Assembly (NCBI RefSeq): GCF_026339995.1
Contig: NZ_JAPEPT010000004.1
Location: forward strand, 434,001-498,000
Length of the DNA stretch: 64,000 bases
Source: Streptomyces sp. NBC_01481
Lineage (GTDB): Bacteria; Actinomycetota; Actinomycetes; Streptomycetales; Streptomycetaceae
Direction: 5' to 3'
Shown: positions 16,708 through 25,857 of the stretch, piece by piece
Numbering within the stretch: position 1 is the first letter of the stretch
Layout of the letters: the number at the start of each line of letters is the position of its first letter
Notes under the pieces: model-generated
Database searches by the model: none
Told to the model about the DNA's origin: nothing
What the model saw: the letters and a program-made list of their open reading frames with translations, nothing else
Program-made: the position numbers and the translations under genes

Positions 16708-17853
16708 ATGAGTCATGGACGACTCCGCCGGAGCACTCGCTGGTCATGGGAGCCGGGTCACGCCCTTGTGGCTGTTCCCCTCGCGATGATCGCGATCGTC
16801 ACGACGGTCGACATCCTGGCTCCCCCCGACGTCCACCTCGGCCCCTTCCTGGTCGCCGCTCCCGCGGTCACGGCGTCCTTCGCCGGGCCTCGGACGACCG
16901 CGTTCATCGGCGCGGTCGCCGTCCTGGCTCAGGCGGCGGTCGCGATGGCCCGCACCAGCCTCACCGACCTGAACCACACCTTCCAGATCATCGCGCTGAT
17001 CCTGATCTCGGTCATCGTGACCTTCTTCGCCTACCTGCGAGAACGGCACGAGAAGGAACTCATCCAGCTCCGCTCCGTGGCCGAGGCGGCCCAGCAGGTG
17101 GTGCTGCGGCCGCTGCCGCAGCGGATCGGTCCGCTGCGTATCGCCTCCGTCTATCTCGCGGCCGAAGCGGAGGCGCAGATCGGCGGCGACCTGTACGCCG
17201 CCGCGCGCACGGCACACGGGACCCGGCTCATCATCGGGGACGTCCGGGGCAAGGGGCTGGAGGCGATCGGGGACGCCGCTCTCCTCCTCGGCGCCTTCCG
17301 GGCCGCTGCCCATCGGCAGGCCGACCTGCCGGCGCTCGTGGCCTATCTGGAGGGAACCGTCTCCTCGAACCTGGACGACCCCGGGGCCGATCCCGACGAC
17401 CCCGACGATCACGGCGAGGCATTCATCACCGCGGCCGTCCTCGACGTCCCGGACAAGGAGTCGACCCTTGACCTGATCAATTGCGGTCACCCCTCGCCCC
17501 TCCTGCTGCGCGGTGGGCAAGTCACCGCGCTGGACGTGCGCCGTCCGGCACCACCCCTGGGCCTCACCGAATTCATGGACTCCGACGTCGCCCCCGAGGC
17601 CTTCGCCTTCGAGCCGGGCGACATCATCCTGCTCTACACGGACGGCGTCATCGAGGCCAGGGACCGGTCCGGCACCTTCTACCCCCTTGCGGAGCGGGTG
17701 GCTCCGTGGACCGGAGAACATCCTGACGCCCTCCTGAGCCGCCTCTGCCAGGACCTCCTGAGTCACGCGGGCGGAAGCCTGGGCGACGATGCGGCGATGG
17801 TGGCCATCGAGCGCATGCCGGGCATGGGGGAGTCCGGGATCAGCCCGCGGTGA
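16708..17853 (+). CDS. Membrane-anchored SpoIIE-type PP2C serine phosphatase
   Basis: About 381 residues. The first 115 contain four hydrophobic helices (MIAIVTTVDILAPP, FLVAAPAVTASFAG, FIGAVAVLAQAAVAMA, IIALILISVIVTFFAYL). They are followed by a short coiled linker and a SpoIIE/RsbU phosphatase domain: QIGGDLYAA, GDVRGKGLEAIGDAALLLGAFRAA, LINCGHPSPLLLRGG, LLYTDGVIEARD and GDDAAMV, with the metal-binding Asp residues present. Such enzymes dephosphorylate anti-sigma-factor antagonists. ATG 16708 is used; a GTG at 16693 is also in frame. It overlaps the convergent aminopeptidase gene by 14 bp. Confidence 0.9.
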   Translation: MSHGRLRRSTRWSWEPGHALVAVPLAMIAIVTTVDILAPPDVHLGPFLVAAPAVTASFAGPRTTAFIGAVAVLAQAAVAMARTSLTDLNHTFQIIALILISVIVTFFAYLRERHEKELIQLRSVAEAAQQVVLRPLPQRIGPLRIASVYLAAEAEAQIGGDLYAAARTAHGTRLIIGDVRGKGLEAIGDAALLLGAFRAAAHRQADLPALVAYLEGTVSSNLDDPGADPDDPDDHGEAFITAAVLDVPDKESTLDLINCGHPSPLLLRGGQVTALDVRRPAPPLGLTEFMDSDVAPEAFAFEPGDIILLYTDGVIEARDRSGTFYPLAERVAPWTGEHPDALLSRLCQDLLSHAGGSLGDDAAMVAIERMPGMGESGISPR

Positions 17854-19225
17854 GCGTGCCCATCCATTCCTCGACCGCGTCCGGGGTGCGCGGCAGCGCC
17901 GCGGACATCAGCCGGGCGCCGGACGCGGTGATGACCAGGTCGTCCTCGATCCGTACGCCGATGCCCCGCAGCTGCCGCGGCAGCGTCTCGTCGTCGGGCT
18001 GGAGGTAGAGGCCCGGCTCCACGGTGAGGACCTGGCCCTCCTCCAGTACGCCGTCGAGGTAGGTCTCGGCGCGTGCCTTGGCGCAGTCGTGGACGTCGAG
18101 GCCGAGCATATGGCCGCTGCTGCACAGGGTGTAGCGGCGGTGGAGGTCGCCCTCGGGGCTCGTCAGGACGCCCCACTCCGTCAGGCCCTCTGCGATCACC
18201 CGCATGCAGGCGCGGTGGAAGTCCCGGAAGCTCGCGCCCGGTTTGAGGGCCGCGATCCCCGCGTCCTGGGCGGCGAGAACCAGTTCGTACACCTGGCGCT
18301 GCACGGGGGAGAAGCGGCCGGACAGCGGAAGAGTGCGCGTGATGTCCGCGGTGTAGAGCGTGTCGGTCTCCACGCCCGCGTCGAGCAGCAGGAGCTCGGT
18401 CGGGTCGAGGGCGCCGTCGTTGCGGATCCAGTGCAGGACACAGGCGTGCGCACCGGACGCGGCGATGGTGTCGTAGCCCGTGCCGTTGCCCTCGGCGCGG
18501 GCCCGCAGTCCGAAGACGCCCTCAATGTGGCGTTCGCCGCGCGGATGATTCAGCGCCCGGGGCAGGGCGCGTACCACGTCCTCGAATCCGTCGGTCGTGT
18601 GGTCGACGGCGAGCTGGAGCTGGCCGACCTCCCAGGCGTCCTTGACGAGGCGCAGTTCGGACAGCGTGGTGGCCAGTGCGGTGTCGCTGGAGGCGTCCCG
18701 GGCCGGCGGCAGCCGGTCCAGGCCGTCCAGGTGCGCGCAGCGGATTCCGGTGAGGCGTTCGGTCTCGGCGAGGTCGGGACGGCGGCCCACCCAGAATTCG
18801 CCGTACCGCCGGTCACGGTAGAACTCGTCGCCGTCGCGGGGGGAGCGGGGGCGCAGATACAGGACCGCCTCGTGGCCGTGCGGCCCGGACGGTTCGAGGA
18901 CCAGTGCGTGACCCGGCTGGTCCTCTCCGGTGAGGCCGGTCAGCCAGGCGTAGGCGCTGTGCGGGCGGAAGCGGTGGTCGCAGTCGTTGGAGCGCACCTT
19001 CAACTGCCCCGCGGGTATCAGCAGTCGCTCGCCCGGGAAGAGCGCGGAGAGCCGGGCACGGCGGGCCGGTGTCACGGCGTGGGCGGGCACGCGGGTGTCG
19101 GCCGGAAGCGGGGTGGCCGCCCAGCCGGTGCGCATGAAGGACGCCAACTCGGGTGAAACGGGCAAATCGTGGCTGCCCGTGCCGGGGCGCGCGGGCTGGT
19201 GGGTGAGAGTTTCGTCGGCAGTCAC
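17840..19225 (-). CDS. pepP: Xaa-Pro aminopeptidase (M24B, PepP-like)
   Basis: 461 residues with an N-terminal AMP_N domain (RRARLSALFPGERLLIPAGQ, FRPHSAYAWLTG) and a C-terminal pita-bread metalloprotease domain. The five metal ligands are visible: two Asp in LLLDAGVETDTLYTADITRT, His in SSGHMLGLDVHD, and Glu in LTVEPGLY and in GIGVRIEDD. It removes N-terminal residues preceding proline; cytoplasmic. GTG start at 19225 follows GAGGAG by 6 nt. It is divergent from the collagenase gene, with a shared AT-rich promoter region, so proline-rich peptide release and turnover may be linked (inference). Confidence 0.93.
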   Translation of the reverse strand: MTADETLTHQPARPGTGSHDLPVSPELASFMRTGWAATPLPADTRVPAHAVTPARRARLSALFPGERLLIPAGQLKVRSNDCDHRFRPHSAYAWLTGLTGEDQPGHALVLEPSGPHGHEAVLYLRPRSPRDGDEFYRDRRYGEFWVGRRPDLAETERLTGIRCAHLDGLDRLPPARDASSDTALATTLSELRLVKDAWEVGQLQLAVDHTTDGFEDVVRALPRALNHPRGERHIEGVFGLRARAEGNGTGYDTIAASGAHACVLHWIRNDGALDPTELLLLDAGVETDTLYTADITRTLPLSGRFSPVQRQVYELVLAAQDAGIAALKPGASFRDFHRACMRVIAEGLTEWGVLTSPEGDLHRRYTLCSSGHMLGLDVHDCAKARAETYLDGVLEEGQVLTVEPGLYLQPDDETLPRQLRGIGVRIEDDLVITASGARLMSAALPRTPDAVEEWMGTLTAG

Positions 19226-19259
19226 GGGAACTCCTCGAAGACGAACGGACTCTGAGGGG

Positions 19260-19288
19260 TTGTCAGTGCAATTTCACATTACTATGTT
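19260..19288 (+). promoter_or_regulatory. Predicted vegetative promoter for the collagenase gene
   Basis: TTGTCA at 19260-19265 and TATGTT at 19283-19288 are separated by 17 bp in a locally AT-rich spacer between divergent genes. A direct repeat of TCACAT (19274-19279 and 19294-19299) overlaps and follows the -10 region and could be a regulator site. Confidence 0.5.
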
Positions 19289-19412
19289 ACGGGTCACATC
19301 GTAGACCATCCGAGTCCGGAAGCGATTCACGTCCGTGCTCGGCCGGTTCGCGATGACCGCACCGCTGTCACACCGCACAGCCACCTCCCACCTCCCACAT
19401 CAGGAGTCACCG

Positions 19413-21797
19413 GTGTCCCAGCTCAGATCCGCGCGCAGACCCCTGCTCGCCTCCGCGCGCAGACCCCTGCTCGCCGGAGCAATAGCCGTCGCCCTGCTCG
19501 CCCCGCTCGGGCAGACCGCCCAAGCCGTGGACAGGGAGTCGGCGACCCCCAAGGCACCCGCCACCTTCGCCGCCCGGCCGGGCCCGGTCGCCACGCCCGC
19601 GACCGCAGGCGCCGACAACCCCTTCGACGAGGTCGAACACCTTGCCAAGGCACCCAAGCCCGCCTTCAAGCCGGCCTCCGCACCCGGCGGGTTGGCGGAA
19701 GGCCGCACACCCGGCCGTCAGAGCAAGGGCAAGAGCAAGGCCTCTTCCAGCGCCCCGGTCAGCGCCGCCGGAGTCCCCTGCACCCTCGACGGCATCACGC
19801 GCCTCGCGCCGGAGCAGCTCGCCGACTTCCTCGCCGACCCGGCCGTCACCGCCGACGGCTGCCTCCGAGACCTCATCTGGACCTGGGACGCCCGGCTGAC
19901 GCCGGTGATGTCCGACGCCCACGTCCAGGCCGTCGGCCGCCGGATCTCCTCGCTCGCCGCCGCCCACGACGGCCGCAACGGCACCCACCTGCTGGAGATG
20001 TTCACCTATCTCCACGCCGTCGTGTACCACGACTTCTCGCGCCCCGAGATAGACATCACCGACGTCCCGACCACCGAGATCCTCCGGCGCGCCATCTACG
20101 ACTTCGGCAGCGCGGCCCGCACCTTCCAGGTCACGCGGACCAATGCCGAGACCCTGCGCGAGGCGCTCTACACGGGCAGCGCCCCCGGCCTGCGGCACAG
20201 CCAGCTCGGGCTGATCAGAAAAGTCCTCGCCACGATGGACCGCTACCACAAAGGGCAGTACGACAACGCCTCCTGGGGCGGCGCGGCCCTGGCCGCCCTC
20301 TCCGTGAACTACCTCGGCATCTACCCGGGCAACCGGGACTCGGCCTTCCACAACGTGGTCACCGAGAACCCCTCGTACCGCGCCTCCTTCCGGGCCTTCG
20401 CCGACTACACGCACCTCAAGGGCACCGTCAACGAATGGGTCGTGCGCGACGCCCTCGGCGAATACGGCCGCTTCGGCCAGGTCGACGCCCTGAAGGCGCG
20501 GATCGTTCCCGACCTCGGAGCCCTGCTGCCCGTCGCACGCGCCAACTTCGGCGACGGAAGCCGCCCCTGGGCCTCACTCGTGTCGTGGCTCAACTTCTAC
20601 GAGGCGTGCAAGCCCTACGCCGTGTGCAAGGAGGACATCGAGCGGAAGATCTTCCCGTACACGTACACCTACGACAACGGCGCCATCAAGGTGCGCACCG
20701 GTCTCGACCGCGCCACCGTCGACCAGCTCTACTACGCGAGCAAGCAGGTCAGGGCGCAGTTCCACCGGGTCCTCGGCACCGAGCAGCCGCTGGCCGGCGA
20801 CACCAACACCTCGCTGACGATCGTGCTCTACGGATCGCGCGCCGACTACGAGGTCTACCACCCGATCCTGACGGGGATGGGGACCCAGAACGGCGGCATC
20901 TACATCGAGCGCGGCGCCACCTTCTACACCTATCAGCGCCGGGTCCCGCAGGACTCCTCGCTCACCCTCGAGGAGCTGTTCCGGCACGAGTACGTCCACT
21001 ACCTCAACGGCCGCTGGGCGGTGCCCGGCTACTTCGGCGAAGGGCCCTGGTACAGCGGGGACCGGACCACCGCGATGGACGAGGGGACGGCCGAGTTCTT
21101 CGACGGCGCCACCCGCGACGACGGGATCAAGGTGCGCAAGTCCTTGGTCCGCGGAATCATCAATGACACCGCGGGCGGCGGACCCCGGATGACCGTGAAC
21201 CAGCTCCTGCACGCCACGTACGACGGGGACGGCTTCCGGTTCTACAACTACGCGGGCACCTTCTTCGAGTACCTGTGGACCGAACGCCCCGCCCTGCTCC
21301 GCGAGATGTACGGATACCTGCGGGCGAACGACCCCGCGGGCTTCGACGCCTGGCGCACCCGCCTCGGCGGCGACGCGGCGCTGCAGCGGGCGTACGACAG
21401 CTTCCTCGACGCGCAGATCGCCAAGATCGACGACTTGTTCGTGCCCAACACGACCTTCACACCCAACGACCGGCTCAGGGACGCCACTTCGGAAGCCGTA
21501 CGCCAGTCCTTCGCCACCGCCACGTACGCGGACCCGGTGTGCTCCGAGGGGGGCGAACCCGGCAAACGGCGTTTCACGTGCACCGGGAGGATCACCGCGA
21601 ATCTCTCCGACGCGGGCAGCCCTGACCGTGTCTTCAAGGACATGTCCGAGACGGTCGACTACTTCATCCTCGACCGTGCGGGGGCGGCGTCGAACAACCT
21701 CGCCGACATGAACTGCTCCTTCGGGCCGGTCGAGATCTGGAGCAACCGGCAGGCAGGCTCGTCGACATACCGCTGCGAGGGGCCGCTGCGCAGCTGA
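19413..21797 (+). CDS. Secreted microbial collagenase (peptidase M9)
   Basis: 794 residues. The GTG at 19413 is chosen because AGGAG lies 6 nt upstream and it directly precedes the signal peptide (n-region with two RRPLLA units, hydrophobic core LAGAIAVALLAPLG, cleavage near AQA). A Pro/Ala/Lys-rich linker follows, then the M9 activator and peptidase parts. The zinc site is HEYVH (His525, Glu526, His529) with the Glu of MDEGTAEFF about 30 residues later. The C-terminus is a small Cys-containing domain. Secreted zinc protease that cleaves collagen or gelatin. A strong hairpin follows the stop. Confidence 0.93.
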   Translation: MSQLRSARRPLLASARRPLLAGAIAVALLAPLGQTAQAVDRESATPKAPATFAARPGPVATPATAGADNPFDEVEHLAKAPKPAFKPASAPGGLAEGRTPGRQSKGKSKASSSAPVSAAGVPCTLDGITRLAPEQLADFLADPAVTADGCLRDLIWTWDARLTPVMSDAHVQAVGRRISSLAAAHDGRNGTHLLEMFTYLHAVVYHDFSRPEIDITDVPTTEILRRAIYDFGSAARTFQVTRTNAETLREALYTGSAPGLRHSQLGLIRKVLATMDRYHKGQYDNASWGGAALAALSVNYLGIYPGNRDSAFHNVVTENPSYRASFRAFADYTHLKGTVNEWVVRDALGEYGRFGQVDALKARIVPDLGALLPVARANFGDGSRPWASLVSWLNFYEACKPYAVCKEDIERKIFPYTYTYDNGAIKVRTGLDRATVDQLYYASKQVRAQFHRVLGTEQPLAGDTNTSLTIVLYGSRADYEVYHPILTGMGTQNGGIYIERGATFYTYQRRVPQDSSLTLEELFRHEYVHYLNGRWAVPGYFGEGPWYSGDRTTAMDEGTAEFFDGATRDDGIKVRKSLVRGIINDTAGGGPRMTVNQLLHATYDGDGFRFYNYAGTFFEYLWTERPALLREMYGYLRANDPAGFDAWRTRLGGDAALQRAYDSFLDAQIAKIDDLFVPNTTFTPNDRLRDATSEAVRQSFATATYADPVCSEGGEPGKRRFTCTGRITANLSDAGSPDRVFKDMSETVDYFILDRAGAASNNLADMNCSFGPVEIWSNRQAGSSTYRCEGPLRS
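19428..19475 (+). repeat. 24-bp perfect tandem duplication in signal-peptide region
   Basis: Two back-to-back identical 24-bp units, 19428-19451 and 19452-19475, each beginning TCCGCGCGCAGACC. They encode SARRPLLA twice at the basic N-region of the collagenase signal peptide. In frame, so it only lengthens the leader by 8 residues and adds a second Arg pair. Confidence 0.9.
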
Positions 21798-21809
21798 CGC
21801 GCTCAGCCC

Positions 21810-21848
21810 TGGGCGGTCCCGTCGTGGTGCGCACGACGGGACCGCCCA
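21810..21848 (+). terminator. Strong hairpin terminator after collagenase
   Basis: Perfect 16-bp arms, TGGGCGGTCCCGTCGT (21810-21825) and its complement at 21833-21848, with a 7-nt loop. It begins 13 bp after the collagenase stop. No U-tract follows. Confidence 0.8.
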
Positions 21849-21927
21849 CACCGAAAGCCCCAGCCCGACCGGGCATTGAAAGGTGACATTGTACGCTGGC
21901 ACTCCGCATCATCCCGGAGGGCATGCC

Positions 21928-22659
21928 ATGGGCGACCTGAAGCAGCGCAACCTGATCACGGCCCAGGAACGGCTGCGCGACCAGGTGGCCCACGCGCTGC
22001 GCGCCGCGCTCGTCGCCGGTGAACTGCGTCCCGGCAGTGTCTACTCCGCCCCCGGTCTCGCCGCCGACTTCGGCATCTCCGCAACCCCCGTACGTGAGGC
22101 GATGCTCGACCTCGCCCGCGAGGGCCTGGTCGAGCCCGTACGCAACAAAGGCTTCCGGGTCACTGAAGTCAGCGAACGCGATCTCGACCAGTACACCGAA
22201 CTGCGCGCGCTGATCGAGGTCCCGACCGTCGGCAATGTCACACGGACCGCGACCACGGAGCAGCTTCAGGCACTGCGCCCGATCGGCGAGGAGATCGTGA
22301 CCCAGGCGCGGGAGCACAACCTCATCGGGTATCTGGACGCCGACCGCCGCTTCCACCTCGGCCTGCTCGCCCTGGCAGGCAACGACCGTCTCGTCGAGAC
22401 AGTCGGCGAGCTGCGCAAGCGGTCCCGCCTCTACGGTCTGACCCGCCTCGACGAACGAGGCCAGTTGATCTCCTCCGCCGAGGAACACCTGGAACTTCTG
22501 GACCTGATGGTGGCGGGCGACCACGCCGCCGCCGAGGCCTGCATGGCGCGCCACCTGGGCCATGTCCGCTCCCTCTGGGCCCAGGCACGCGACGAGCCGG
22601 TCGAACCCCGCCCCAAGCGCGCCCTCGGCACAGCCGTCATCGGCCGCCAGGCCCGCTGA
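21928..22659 (+). CDS. GntR-family (FadR/FCD subfamily) regulator
   Basis: 243 residues from ATG 21928, with CGGAGG upstream. The N-terminal winged helix is clear (LRDQVAHALRAALVAGELRPGSVYSAPGLAADFGISATPVREAMLDLAREGLVEPVRNKGFRV, residues about 12-75). It is followed by an all-helical FCD ligand domain with probable metal-binding positions (ADRRFHLGLL, EEHLELLDLM, ARHLGHVRSLW). FCD regulators usually sense small carboxylates. Neighbours on either side are unrelated and in other orientations, so the target is not evident. Confidence 0.9.
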   Translation: MGDLKQRNLITAQERLRDQVAHALRAALVAGELRPGSVYSAPGLAADFGISATPVREAMLDLAREGLVEPVRNKGFRVTEVSERDLDQYTELRALIEVPTVGNVTRTATTEQLQALRPIGEEIVTQAREHNLIGYLDADRRFHLGLLALAGNDRLVETVGELRKRSRLYGLTRLDERGQLISSAEEHLELLDLMVAGDHAAAEACMARHLGHVRSLWAQARDEPVEPRPKRALGTAVIGRQAR

Positions 22660-22674
22660 CCGGCACCGACATGG

Positions 22675-24417
22675 TCACGGCCGGCGGAAGATCGTGATCG
22701 AGTGGCCGACCTCCTCGACCGGTCTGCTGCTGTCGATCAGCGCCTTGAGCCGGCCGCTCGCCTTGGCGATCGAGGAGTCGGACACGACCAGCAGTCCGTG
22801 AACCTGGTCCGGGGGCACCGTGCGCGGGTCGGACGCGTCGATGCCGTAGAAGGCAGGCACCCCGCTGCCCTTGTAGACGAGCCAGATCTGCTCCCCCGGA
22901 TACCGCTGCCTCAGACGGTCGGCGAGCCTCCCCAGGTCTTGGCCCCAGTCGACGTTGGAGTCGTGCAGATGCAGGTGGGTCTTCGACGGTCCGCCGAACG
23001 CCTCGTTGGAGTACGGCAGGTAGTACGGGTACGTCCGCAGCGAGCTGACCGCGACGAACAGGACCAACACCGCCGTCACGACGTGTGCCCACCGCCGTCT
23101 CAAGGCGACCACGCAGGCCGCGGCGACGGCGAGGAACATCGGCAGGAAGACGGCGTAGCGGACACCGAAGTCGCGGGACCCGCTGAGCGCCGCGGCCAGC
23201 AGCACGGCCGGGGGGACAAGCACATACGGTGCGGCGGGCCGCAGCCGGGGCAGCGCCACGACGGCAACAGCACCGGCGAGCCAGAGCGCCAGCATGCCCA
23301 ACGGGGTCTTGATCAGCAGCGCGGCCGGCAGGTAGTACCACAGCGAGCCGACGTAGTGCCTGCCCAGTAGGAAGCCGGTCCACTTCGCGTCCTCGAAAGC
23401 GAACTGGACGCGCATGCCGTCCCGGTACGGCTGGGGGAACGGCAGCCAGTCGACGGCAAGTCCCCGCAGCCCGTGGGCGACCGGCACGCCCTCGGGCGCA
23501 GCCCAGCGCAGGCGTGGGTCGACGGCGAGATACGTCGCCCACACCACGGCGACCATGACCAGCGCCACCGCGACCGCCGCCGCCACGCCGAGCGCAAGCA
23601 GCCGCGCCGTCCCGCGCCTCCCGGTGCCGGGCGTCCGGCGGGCGTACCAGACCGACAGGACGACCAGGAGCAGCAGCACTGGAACCGCGGGCAGCGCGCT
23701 CATCTTCGTGGACACGGCCGCGCCGAGCGTCGCCCCGGCGAGCGGGAGATACAGGCGGGGCCGCAGCCGTGCCCGCCACAGCGACCAGACCGACGTCAGC
23801 AGGAAGCCCGCCATGGGTACGTCGAGTGTGGCCAGCGATCCGTGAGCGATGACGTCGGGCGAGAACGTGTACAGGGCGAGCGCTGTCAACCCGCCCACGG
23901 AGCCTGTGAGGTCACGGGCGAACGCGAGGACGACCAGCCCGAACAGCAGCGTCATCACGATCACCGGCAGTCGTGCCCACAGCATCACCCGCCACGGATC
24001 GTTGCCCGACTCGTACAGGAGGTGCCGCCCGAGCGCCCCTTGGTTGCCGACGAAGGCAGGGTCGAGATGAGGGTGGGCCAATGCGGGTCCGGTCGCGATG
24101 ATCAGCTTGCCCAGTGGTGGGTGCTCAGGGTTGTACCGCAGGCTGTGCTGCTGTACGTAGACCACCGCCGTGCCCACGTACACGGGCTCGTCGATGGTCG
24201 GGGTCTGCTTGACCGCGGTCGTGACCATGGCGAGGGCCATCTGCGCGAGGAGCGCGGCCACGGCGAGTGCGAACAGCCATCGCCGGTGGCGCCGCAGGCC
24301 GTCGAATCGGCTCGGGGGCTTCCCGGTGGCCGACGCCGTTCGCGGGTGAGGCACAGCGGGCGGAGCGGCGTGCTCGGCAGCGGCGGGTTCGAGGACCGAG
24401 GGTTGATCTTGCGTCAT
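22675..24417 (-). CDS. GT39-like dolichyl-phosphate-mannose-type glycosyltransferase
   Basis: 580 residues, about 10-12 transmembrane helices. After a 45-residue cytoplasmic head, the first periplasmic loop carries the acidic motif TPTIDEPVYVG typical of PMT/ArnT-like GT-C enzymes, then YNPEHPPLGKLI. A soluble C-terminal portion (SNVDWGQDLGRLADRLRQRYPGEQIWL, FYGIDASDPRT) matches the family of actinobacterial glycosyltransferase family 39 proteins. Predicted to transfer a sugar from a polyprenyl phosphate outside the membrane. It converges on the GntR gene (15 bp gap). Confidence 0.85.
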   Translation of the reverse strand: MTQDQPSVLEPAAAEHAAPPAVPHPRTASATGKPPSRFDGLRRHRRWLFALAVAALLAQMALAMVTTAVKQTPTIDEPVYVGTAVVYVQQHSLRYNPEHPPLGKLIIATGPALAHPHLDPAFVGNQGALGRHLLYESGNDPWRVMLWARLPVIVMTLLFGLVVLAFARDLTGSVGGLTALALYTFSPDVIAHGSLATLDVPMAGFLLTSVWSLWRARLRPRLYLPLAGATLGAAVSTKMSALPAVPVLLLLVVLSVWYARRTPGTGRRGTARLLALGVAAAVAVALVMVAVVWATYLAVDPRLRWAAPEGVPVAHGLRGLAVDWLPFPQPYRDGMRVQFAFEDAKWTGFLLGRHYVGSLWYYLPAALLIKTPLGMLALWLAGAVAVVALPRLRPAAPYVLVPPAVLLAAALSGSRDFGVRYAVFLPMFLAVAAACVVALRRRWAHVVTAVLVLFVAVSSLRTYPYYLPYSNEAFGGPSKTHLHLHDSNVDWGQDLGRLADRLRQRYPGEQIWLVYKGSGVPAFYGIDASDPRTVPPDQVHGLLVVSDSSIAKASGRLKALIDSSRPVEEVGHSITIFRRP

Positions 24418-24614
24418 CGGCCGTGTATTCCGGAGAGCGACGTCATGGCCCTACTTTCCCCTATCCACATCCGTCGCCGTGACCCGACGGGTGCGTACCG
24501 CATCGCCCTTCGTGGCCCGCGTCCTCGCCGGGCTGAAACCGGCCGGAGGTGGAACCGAGCCGGTGCGCCGGTCGTTTCCGGGGTGGATACATACGCACGG
24601 TGCAGGGGGCTGCG

Positions 24615-25223
24615 ATGGCAGGCGCGGAAGTCAGCGAGTGGCGCGGGTCGTCCCGGGTCGCGGCCGCGGCCAAGCTGGTGGTCGGCTGGGTGGCGCTGCT
24701 GTGGGCGCTGGAAGCGGTCGACGTGGCCACGGGCCATGCCCTCGACTCGTACGGAATCGTGTCGCGCGAGCCGTCCGAACTGGTCGACATCGTCCCATCC
24801 GCCTTCATCCACTTCGGCTTCGGGCATGTCGCGGCCAACAGCCTCCCGCTCCTGGTCTTCGGCTTCCTCGCCGCACTCGGCGGCATCCGGCGTTTCCTGG
24901 CCGTGTCGCTGCTCATCGTTGTGGTGGACGGCCTCGGCGTCTGGCTGATCTCGCCGTCGAACACCAACACGGCAGGCGCGTCGGGCCTGATCTTCGGCCT
25001 CTTCGGCTACCTGGTGGTGCGCGGCTTCGTGGACCGCAAGCTGCTGGAGGTGGGGGTGGGTCTGCTGATCGGCGCGATCTGGGGCAGCTCGATCCTGCTC
25101 GGCATATCCCCGGCGAACACCGAAGTCAGCTGGCAGGGCCACCTCTTCGGCCTGATCGCGGGTGTGGCGGCGGCGTTCGTCTTCCGGCGCCGGGCGGGAA
25201 GGCCCAGCCCGGCCGGCGTGTGA
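24615..25223 (+). CDS. Rhomboid-family intramembrane serine protease
   Basis: 202 residues, six hydrophobic helices. The catalytic serine is in GASGLIFG (Ser123, helix 4), the catalytic His in WQGHLFGLIAG (His176, helix 6), and the oxyanion region in HFGFGHVAANSLPLL (helix 2). These define an active rhomboid. ATG 24615 is preferred; the frame extends upstream to 24549 but lacks a good ribosome site there. Substrates unknown. It reads away from the GT39 gene with a 197-bp spacer in which I see nothing distinctive. Confidence 0.92.
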   Translation: MAGAEVSEWRGSSRVAAAAKLVVGWVALLWALEAVDVATGHALDSYGIVSREPSELVDIVPSAFIHFGFGHVAANSLPLLVFGFLAALGGIRRFLAVSLLIVVVDGLGVWLISPSNTNTAGASGLIFGLFGYLVVRGFVDRKLLEVGVGLLIGAIWGSSILLGISPANTEVSWQGHLFGLIAGVAAAFVFRRRAGRPSPAGV

Positions 25224-25274
25224 CGTCCGTAAGATCCGCCTCGGAGCCCGGGCCCGGGTGGGGTGAGGGCGGGG

Positions 25275-25685
25275 TCACCGGGATGTGTGTCCGGCGATCC
25301 GGTTGACGGCATCGGACCAGTCGACCGGCAGGTCACCGCGGGGCAAGGTCCAGCTGATGATGACCGGATCACGAAGCCGTGCGTGGAAGTCCCGCATGAT
25401 CCGTTCGTGCGGCTGGGCTCCCACGAATGCGTCCAGCGCTTCCTGGTCGCGCCAGGCGGATAGCGTCCAGAAAGTCTTCACAAACGGCTCGCCCCTCAAT
25501 GACATGCCAAGACACCCGTCGGCCGCGAGGACCTGCCGCCGAATGGACTGAGCGGCCGCGAAGAAGCGGGGAATGTCCCAGGCCCTGCGCAGGACCAGGC
25601 GGGATCCGAGGACCAGCACCTCGTCGGGTAGCGGACCCGCACTTCTGGAGGCGGCCGCCGTGGCGGTCCAGGGGAGCGTAGGCAT
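25275..25685 (-). CDS. DUF3291 / monooxygenase-like dimeric barrel protein
   Basis: 136 residues from ATG 25685, preceded by GAGGAGG at proper spacing. The pattern (FFAAAQSIRRQVLAADGCLGMSLRGEPFVKTFWTLSAWRDQEALDAFVGAQPHERIMRDFHARL) is that of the DUF3291 group of ferredoxin-like dimeric barrels related to antibiotic-biosynthesis monooxygenases and heme-degrading folds. No catalytic residues can be assigned. It stands divergent from the kinase gene. Family call moderate, function unknown. Confidence 0.8.
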   Translation of the reverse strand: MPTLPWTATAAASRSAGPLPDEVLVLGSRLVLRRAWDIPRFFAAAQSIRRQVLAADGCLGMSLRGEPFVKTFWTLSAWRDQEALDAFVGAQPHERIMRDFHARLRDPVIISWTLPRGDLPVDWSDAVNRIAGHTSR

Positions 25686-25857
25686 CCCGGTTCCTCCTCG
25701 GAATCGGTTGTCCGGCCGATCGGATCGCGGGCCGTTCCAGCGTGACCCGTCGCAGCCCCCACCGCCTGGCGTGTGAGCCGAACCGGTGGCACGCGCGCGC
25801 CCGTGCGCTGCGTACCGGGGGAGCCGACCCGGCGCGCCTTGCCCTAGCCTGTCGCCC

